DNA of 46,647 nucleotides from the NCBI GenBank assembly GCA_902789345.1, contig CADANT010000006.1, positions 1 through 46,647 on the forward strand. Reading direction: 5' to 3'. Below the pieces are notes generated by a model, which did not search any database, was not told the origin of the DNA, and saw only the letters and a program-made list of their open reading frames with translations. The DNA comes from an uncultured Ruminococcus sp. (lineage in GTDB: Bacteria; Bacillota; Clostridia; Oscillospirales; Acutalibacteraceae). Position numbers and translations under genes: made by a program. Shown here one piece after another: positions 42,099 through 46,647 of this stretch; positions within the stretch are counted from its first letter, which is position 1, and every line of letters begins with the position of its first letter.

Positions 42099-43112
42099 AT
42101 GATTAAGGAAGCAATTAGCAAGGTAATTAACAAAGAAAATTTAACGCCTGCCGAAACCGAGGGTGTAATGGAAGAAATTATGACAGGTAAGGCAACCAAT
42201 GCACAAATGGCTGCTTTCTTAACAGCCCTTAGAATGAAAGGGGAAACCATAGAGGAAATTACAGCCTGTGCAAAGGTTATGCGTAGGGTTGGTGTACATC
42301 TAAACCACAGTACAGAAGTTCTTGAAATTGTAGGTACAGGCGGTGACGAGGCCTTTACCTTTAACATTTCTTCAGTATCCTCTATAGTAACTGCTGCGGC
42401 AGGTGTTCCAACTGCAAAGCACGGCAACAGAAGCGTGTCAAGTAAATGCGGTGCCGCCGATGTGTTTGAGGCACTTGGCGTAAAGCTGGATATTACAGCA
42501 CAGCAAAACGAAAAGGTGCTGGCCGACACAGGTATGTGCTTTATGTTTGCCCCTGTTTACCACGGTGCAATGAAGTACGCCGCACCGGTTAGAAAAGAAA
42601 TGGGCGCCAGAACAATTTTCAATATTTTAGGACCTTTGGCTAACCCTGCTTCTGCTACTATTCAGCTTATGGGCGTGTACAGCCAAGAGTTGGTTAAACC
42701 TATGGCAGAGGTTCTAAAAAATCTTGGAGTTGAAAAGGGTATGGTAGTTTACGGTCAGGACGGAATCGACGAGGTTTCATTGGTAGCTAAAACTACAGCC
42801 TGCGAAATTAAGAACGGTGTAATTACCGAGCTTACAATCAACCCTGAGGATTACGGCTTTACACTGTGCAAGAAAGATGACCTTGTAGGGGGCAACCCAC
42901 AGGAAAATGCGGAAATAGCAAGAAAGATTTTGAACGGTGAAAAGGGTGCTAAAAGAGATGTAGTGCTGCTTAACAGCGGTATTGCAATTTACATAGCAGG
43001 CAAGGCTGACAGCATATCTAAGGGTATTGAAATAGCCGCACAAACTATCGACAGCGGCAAGGCTAAGGCTAAGCTTGAAGAATTTGTAAAGGTAACTAAC
43101 GAGGTGTGCTGA
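42099..43112 (+). CDS. trpD: Anthranilate phosphoribosyltransferase
   Basis: 337 residues from the ATG at 42099; an in-frame start overlapping trpG at 42087 is possible but the family begins at MIKEAI. Transfers ribose phosphate from PRPP to anthranilate. The PRPP-binding GTGGDEAFTFNISS (~79) and KHGNRSVSSKCGAADVFE segments are visible. GAAAGGTTGG lies ahead, just after the trpG stop. Confidence 0.96.
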   Translation: MIKEAISKVINKENLTPAETEGVMEEIMTGKATNAQMAAFLTALRMKGETIEEITACAKVMRRVGVHLNHSTEVLEIVGTGGDEAFTFNISSVSSIVTAAAGVPTAKHGNRSVSSKCGAADVFEALGVKLDITAQQNEKVLADTGMCFMFAPVYHGAMKYAAPVRKEMGARTIFNILGPLANPASATIQLMGVYSQELVKPMAEVLKNLGVEKGMVVYGQDGIDEVSLVAKTTACEIKNGVITELTINPEDYGFTLCKKDDLVGGNPQENAEIARKILNGEKGAKRDVVLLNSGIAIYIAGKADSISKGIEIAAQTIDSGKAKAKLEEFVKVTNEVC

Positions 43113-43909
43113 TGAGCGATAAAATACTTGACACACTGGCTGAATGTACAAGAAAGCGTATTGAAAAAAATAAGGCTGAAATATCCATTGAACAGCTAAA
43201 GAAACAGGCATTTGCACTGAATACAGATACAGGTTTTCCTTTTGAAAAGGCTTTGTCAAAGGAGGGGATGTCTTATATTTGTGAAATAAAAAAAGCTTCC
43301 CCATCAAAAGGAATAATAGCCGAGGATTTTCCATATGTGGAAATAGCAAAGGAATATCAGAGCGCCGGAGCAAGTGCAATATCCGTTTTGACCGAAACCG
43401 ATTATTTTTTAGGCAGTGACCAATATGTTAAAGAGGTAAGCAAGGTTGTTAATATACCTATTATCCGCAAAGACTTTACTATTGACGAATATATGCTCTA
43501 CCAGGCAAAGGTAATGGGGGCGTCTGCTGTATTGCTTATTTGCGCCTTGCTTGATACTGAAACAATAAAAAAATATATAAAAATTTGCGACAGCTTGGGA
43601 CTGTCCGCGTTAGTAGAAGCTCACGACGAGCAGGAGGTACAATCCGCTATAGATGCCGGTGCAAGAATTATAGGTGTAAACAACAGAAACCTAAAGAATT
43701 TTACCGTGAATATTAACAACAGCACACGCTTAAGAAAGCTTGTACCAAATGATATTATTTTTGTTGCGGAAAGCGGAATAAAAACTCCGCAGGATATTGC
43801 CGCACTTAAGCAGGCAAATGTAGACGCAGTACTTATCGGTGAAACCTTTATGCGATGTGAAAATAAAAAAGAAATGCTTACGGCTTTAAACGGCGGTGAA
43901 GTTAAATGA
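43112..43909 (+). CDS. trpC: Indole-3-glycerol phosphate synthase
   Basis: 265 residues. The ATG overlaps the trpD stop by one base (TGATG). Ring-closing decarboxylase of the pathway. TIM-barrel marks: CEIKKASPSKGII (catalytic Lys), IIRKDFTIDEYMLYQAKVMGA, ALVEAHDEQEV, GVNNRNLKNF, VAESGIKTP. Separate from trpF, as in most Firmicutes. Confidence 0.96.
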   Translation: MSDKILDTLAECTRKRIEKNKAEISIEQLKKQAFALNTDTGFPFEKALSKEGMSYICEIKKASPSKGIIAEDFPYVEIAKEYQSAGASAISVLTETDYFLGSDQYVKEVSKVVNIPIIRKDFTIDEYMLYQAKVMGASAVLLICALLDTETIKKYIKICDSLGLSALVEAHDEQEVQSAIDAGARIIGVNNRNLKNFTVNINNSTRLRKLVPNDIIFVAESGIKTPQDIAALKQANVDAVLIGETFMRCENKKEMLTALNGGEVK

Positions 43910-44523
43910 GTATGGTTAAAATATGCGGCTTAAGCAGGGAATGTGACATTGACTATGTAAACAGCAGTAAGCCGGACTATGTAGGCTTTGTGTTTTCAAA
44001 GTCAAAGCGCCGGGTTACGCCTAAGCAGGCAGAAAAATTAAAGCTAGAACTCACCAGTGGTATAAAGGCCGTGGGGGTGTTTGTTAATGAGCCTTTGGAG
44101 CTTATAGCAGACCTTTGCAGACAAAACATTATAGATGTTGTACAGCTGCACGGTGACGAGGATAATGATTATATATCCAAGGTAAAGAGTATGACCGGCA
44201 AGCCTGTAATAAAGGCGGTGCGTGTTCAAAGCACACAACAGATTTTGCAGGCTGAAAAGCTTAATTGTGACTACCTGCTGCTTGACACCTACAAAAAATC
44301 CGCATATGGCGGCGTAGGTGAAAGCTTTAACTGGCAGCTTATACCTACTGCATTGAAAAAGCCGTTTTTTTTGGCAGGAGGCTTGAATACTGAAAATGTT
44401 GAAACGGCAATTAAGACGGTTCAGCCTTATTGTGTGGATGTAAGCAGCGGTGTTGAAACCGATGGCTTTAAGGACGAAAAAAAGATAAGGAATATTATAG
44501 AAAAGGTTAGGAGGACATACTAA
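43906..44523 (+). CDS. trpF: Phosphoribosylanthranilate isomerase
   Basis: 205 residues starting at an ATGA overlap with trpC. Isomerises PRA to CdRP. Catalytic Cys in VKICGL (~7), VGVFVNEP, VQLHGDED (catalytic Asp ~), LLDTYKKSAYGGVGESFNW and LAGGLNTENV are typical. Slightly acidic and monofunctional. Confidence 0.95.
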   Translation: MSMVKICGLSRECDIDYVNSSKPDYVGFVFSKSKRRVTPKQAEKLKLELTSGIKAVGVFVNEPLELIADLCRQNIIDVVQLHGDEDNDYISKVKSMTGKPVIKAVRVQSTQQILQAEKLNCDYLLLDTYKKSAYGGVGESFNWQLIPTALKKPFFLAGGLNTENVETAIKTVQPYCVDVSSGVETDGFKDEKKIRNIIEKVRRTY

Positions 44524-45708
44524 ATGTCAAAGGGAATGTTTGGCTGTCACGGAGGACAGTATATACCTGAAACACTTATGAATGCGGTTATAGAGCTGGA
44601 GGAGGCTTATAACCATTATAAAAATGATCCTGAATTTCAAAAGGAGCTTACACAGCTTTTAAATGAATATGCAGGTAGACCGTCAAGACTTTATTATGCA
44701 GAAAGAATGACTAAGGATTTGGGCGGTGCAAAAATATATTTAAAGAGAGAAGACCTAAATCACACAGGCTCACATAAGCTTAACAATGTGCTTGGTCAGT
44801 GTTTGCTTGCCAAAAAAATGGGCAAAACAAGAGTAATAGCCGAAACAGGAGCAGGTCAGCACGGCGTTGCTACAGCAACTGTAGCCGCTTTGATGGGCCT
44901 GGAATGTAAGGTTTATATGGGCAGGGAAGATACAGAAAGACAGGCTCTTAATGTTTACCGTATGCGTTTGCTGGGGGCAGAGGTTGAAGCTGTTACAAGC
45001 GGAACAATGACCTTAAAGGACGCAGTAAACGAAACACTGCGTGAGTGGAGCAACCGTATAAGCGATACTCACTATGTTTTAGGCTCAGTAATGGGCCCAC
45101 ACCCATTCCCGACTATAGTGCGTGATTTCCAAAGTGTTATTAGCAAAGAGATAAAAGAACAAATGCTGGAAAAAGAAGGCAGATTGCCGGATGTTGTAAT
45201 GGCGTGCGTAGGCGGCGGAAGCAACGCTATGGGAGCTTTTTATAATTTTATCGAGGATAAGCAGGTTCGCCTAATCGGTTGCGAGGCAGCCGGTAAGGGA
45301 GCAGACACACCGTACACAGCAGCAACAATGGCAACAGGTACAGAGGGTGTGTTCCACGGTATGAAGTCCTATTTCTGTCAGGATAAGTACGGTCAAATTG
45401 CACCGGTTTACTCAATTTCGGCAGGACTTGACTACCCTGGGGTGGGTCCTGAACACGCTTATTTAAAGGACATTGGCAGAGCCGAGTATGTTCCTGTTAC
45501 AGATGACGAGGCAGTAAATGCCTTTGAGTATTTGTCAAGGACTGAGGGCATTATACCGGCTATTGAAAGTGCACACGCTGTTGCCTATGCAATGAAGCTT
45601 GCACCTACTCTTGATAAGGACAAGATTATGGTAATAAACATTTCCGGCAGAGGAGATAAGGATGTTGCCGCTATAGCAAGATACAGAGGAGAGGATATAT
45701 ATGAGTAA
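44524..45708 (+). CDS. trpB: Tryptophan synthase beta chain
   Basis: 394 residues, starting directly after the trpF stop with AGGAGG ahead. Condenses indole and serine using pyridoxal phosphate. PLP Lys in HTGSHKLNN (~86), catalytic Glu in ETGAGQHG (~108), phosphate loop [10 protein letters not shown]. Canonical TrpB1 type. Works in a tunnel complex with TrpA. Confidence 0.97.
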   Translation: MSKGMFGCHGGQYIPETLMNAVIELEEAYNHYKNDPEFQKELTQLLNEYAGRPSRLYYAERMTKDLGGAKIYLKREDLNHTGSHKLNNVLGQCLLAKKMGKTRVIAETGAGQHGVATATVAALMGLECKVYMGREDTERQALNVYRMRLLGAEVEAVTSGTMTLKDAVNETLREWSNRISDTHYVLGSVMGPHPFPTIVRDFQSVISKEIKEQMLEKEGRLPDVVMACVGGGSNAMGAFYNFIEDKQVRLIGCEAAGKGADTPYTAATMATGTEGVFHGMKSYFCQDKYGQIAPVYSISAGLDYPGVGPEHAYLKDIGRAEYVPVTDDEAVNAFEYLSRTEGIIPAIESAHAVAYAMKLAPTLDKDKIMVINISGRGDKDVAAIARYRGEDIYE

Positions 45709-46477
45709 TACAGCCAACGCATTTAAAAACGGTAAAGCATTTATACCTTTTGTTACAGCAGGCGACCCTAACCTAGAGGTAACAAAAGAAATAATATTGG
45801 CTATGGAAAAAGCAGGAGCTGACCTTATAGAGATAGGAATACCTTTCTCCGACCCTGTAGCTGAGGGTTTGGTAATTCAGGCGGCTGACGAAAGAGCCTT
45901 AAAAGCAGGTACAACAACAGATAAAATTTTTGATATGGTAGCGGAGGTTAGAAAGGAAAGCAACATTCCTCTAGCCTTTATGACATACATAAATCCGGTA
46001 TATGTGTACGGCGTGGATAAGTTCTGTAAAAAAGCCGCAGAACTGGGAGTAGATGCCCTTATTATTCCGGATGTACCTTACGAAGAGAAAAACGAGGTTG
46101 CACCGTTTTGTGACAAATACGGTATTGACCTAATATCTCTTATAGCCCCAACATCACACGACAGAATAAAGACTATTGCAAAGGAGGCACAGGGCTTTGT
46201 GTACTGTGTATCTTCTTTGGGTGTTACAGGTGTTCGTAAAAAAATTACCACTAATTTAGGAGAGATGACGTCGCTTGTACGAGAAGTTACAAATGTGCCT
46301 ACAGCTATAGGCTTTGGTATTTCAACGCCTCAACAGGCAAAAGAAATGGCACAGTACGCCGATGGTGTAATTGTAGGCAGTGCTATAGTTAAAATATGTG
46401 CACAGTACGGCGAGAAGTGCGTTCCTTATGTTTATGACTATGTTAAAGAAATGAAAGACGCAGTCAGAAATATTTAA
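45701..46477 (+). CDS. trpA: Tryptophan synthase alpha chain
   Basis: 258 residues, overlapping trpB by 8 bases. Cleaves indole-3-glycerol phosphate to indole. Catalytic Glu44 ([11 protein letters not shown], equals E. coli Glu49) is present. The second acid, E. coli Asp60 in PLADGP, is Glu55 here, and the next Pro is Leu (PVAEGLVIQ). Other motifs: [33 protein letters not shown]. Last gene of the operon; terminator at 46494. Confidence 0.95.
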   Translation: MSNTANAFKNGKAFIPFVTAGDPNLEVTKEIILAMEKAGADLIEIGIPFSDPVAEGLVIQAADERALKAGTTTDKIFDMVAEVRKESNIPLAFMTYINPVYVYGVDKFCKKAAELGVDALIIPDVPYEEKNEVAPFCDKYGIDLISLIAPTSHDRIKTIAKEAQGFVYCVSSLGVTGVRKKITTNLGEMTSLVREVTNVPTAIGFGISTPQQAKEMAQYADGVIVGSAIVKICAQYGEKCVPYVYDYVKEMKDAVRNI

Positions 46478-46493
46478 TTTATATTGATAATAC

Positions 46494-46537
46494 TTTTCGA
46501 GGGAATCACAGCTTTGTTGATTCCCTCGAAAATTTTA
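46494..46537 (+). terminator. Terminator of the trp operon
   Basis: TTTTCGAGGGAATCA and TGATTCCCTCGAAAA form a perfect 15-bp stem with a short loop, followed by TTTT. It can work on both strands. Confidence 0.95.
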
Positions 46538-46568
46538 AAGAAATAATTAAAAAACTTTAAAAAAAGCG

Positions 46569-46597
46569 TTGACAAGGGGGCGGCAGTTTGATATAAT
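46569..46597 (+). promoter_or_regulatory. Consensus promoter, probable rRNA operon start
   Basis: TTGACA (46569-46574), 17 bases, TATAAT (46592-46597) preceded by TGA, i.e. both consensus hexamers and an extended -10. An A/T-tract region (46540-46565) like an UP element lies upstream. The leader that follows has no start codon before the window ends and resembles pre-16S leaders by appearance only. Confidence 0.7.
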
Positions 46598-46647
46598 AAC
46601 AAAGCTGTCGCAAACGAGGGCAACACAAACGAACTGAATACGACAAT

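Noticed and set aside
1-46647. CRISPR array, prophage, integrase or transposase
   Set aside because: No regularly spaced identical repeats with unique spacers and no recognisable mobile-element protein was seen in the reading frames.

Overview
The window looks like chromosomal core DNA of a low-GC, endospore-forming Gram-positive of the class Clostridia, most likely a gut-type Oscillospirales/Ruminococcaceae relative. Reasons: AT-rich intergenic DNA, strong AGGAGG-type ribosome sites with occasional TTG/GTG starts, several sporulation genes (ypeB, yqfC, yqfD, ylbJ-like, a SPOCS-LysM protein, spoIVA), a tRNA-Trp T-box, the PdxS/PdxT route to vitamin B6, and a Na+-pump decarboxylase beta/gamma pair. 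I see no phage, integrase, transposase or CRISPR array. Family assignments come from reading motifs, not from searches. || Layout. 1-3.2 kb: a lone MacB/LolD-type ABC ATPase, a small conserved clostridial protein and the germination protein YpeB. 3.2-8.5 kb: a secreted Ig-like-repeat lysozyme, a GHKL kinase/LytTR regulator pair, and a divergent HdeD-like membrane protein whose promoter carries a plausible LytTR direct repeat. 8.6-11.3 kb: a PadR/DUF1700/DUF4097 operon with a PadR-like operator over its promoter, then a HTH-AbrB fusion regulator. 11.3-14.3 kb: a repeat-bearing intergenic stretch, a doubled CmpB-type membrane protein and a GNAT enzyme. 14.4-17.9 kb: ylbJ-like and yqfCD diverging from overlapping sigma-E-like promoters, then a PflA-like radical SAM protein. 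18-26.8 kb: an unknown ASKHA-fold protein, mgtE with a long leader holding a tiny ORF, cysK, a thioredoxin-reductase-like flavoprotein, pdxS-pdxT, and a membrane glycosyltransferase-like protein. 27-31.7 kb: minD-like, mgsA, hisS-aspS. 32-36.5 kb: a zinc-ribbon/Q-Y-S-G-repeat membrane protein, then SPOCS-LysM and spoIVA. 36.7-38.4 kb: oadG-like and oadB-like genes. 38.7-39.6 kb: an amidohydrolase. 39.7-46.5 kb: a complete trpEGDCFBA operon behind a T-box with a UGG specifier and closed by a strong terminator. The last 80 bases hold a consensus promoter that looks like the start of a ribosomal RNA operon. || How genes work together. The trp operon makes tryptophan from chorismate and is controlled by uncharged tRNA-Trp. 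PdxS/PdxT make pyridoxal phosphate, the cofactor of CysK and TrpB in the same window. The sporulation genes are scattered but share candidate sigma-E or sigma-G promoters. Most transcription units are separated by clear intrinsic terminators, several of them shared by convergent genes. || The most unusual items are the LytTR repeat/HdeD arrangement, the tiny ORF and terminator in the mgtE leader, a three-stem structured segment after ypeB, the prion-like repeat membrane protein, the decarboxylase membrane subunits without their catalytic subunit, and a TrpA with Glu in place of the catalytic Asp. I did not find a clearly new multi-gene system.
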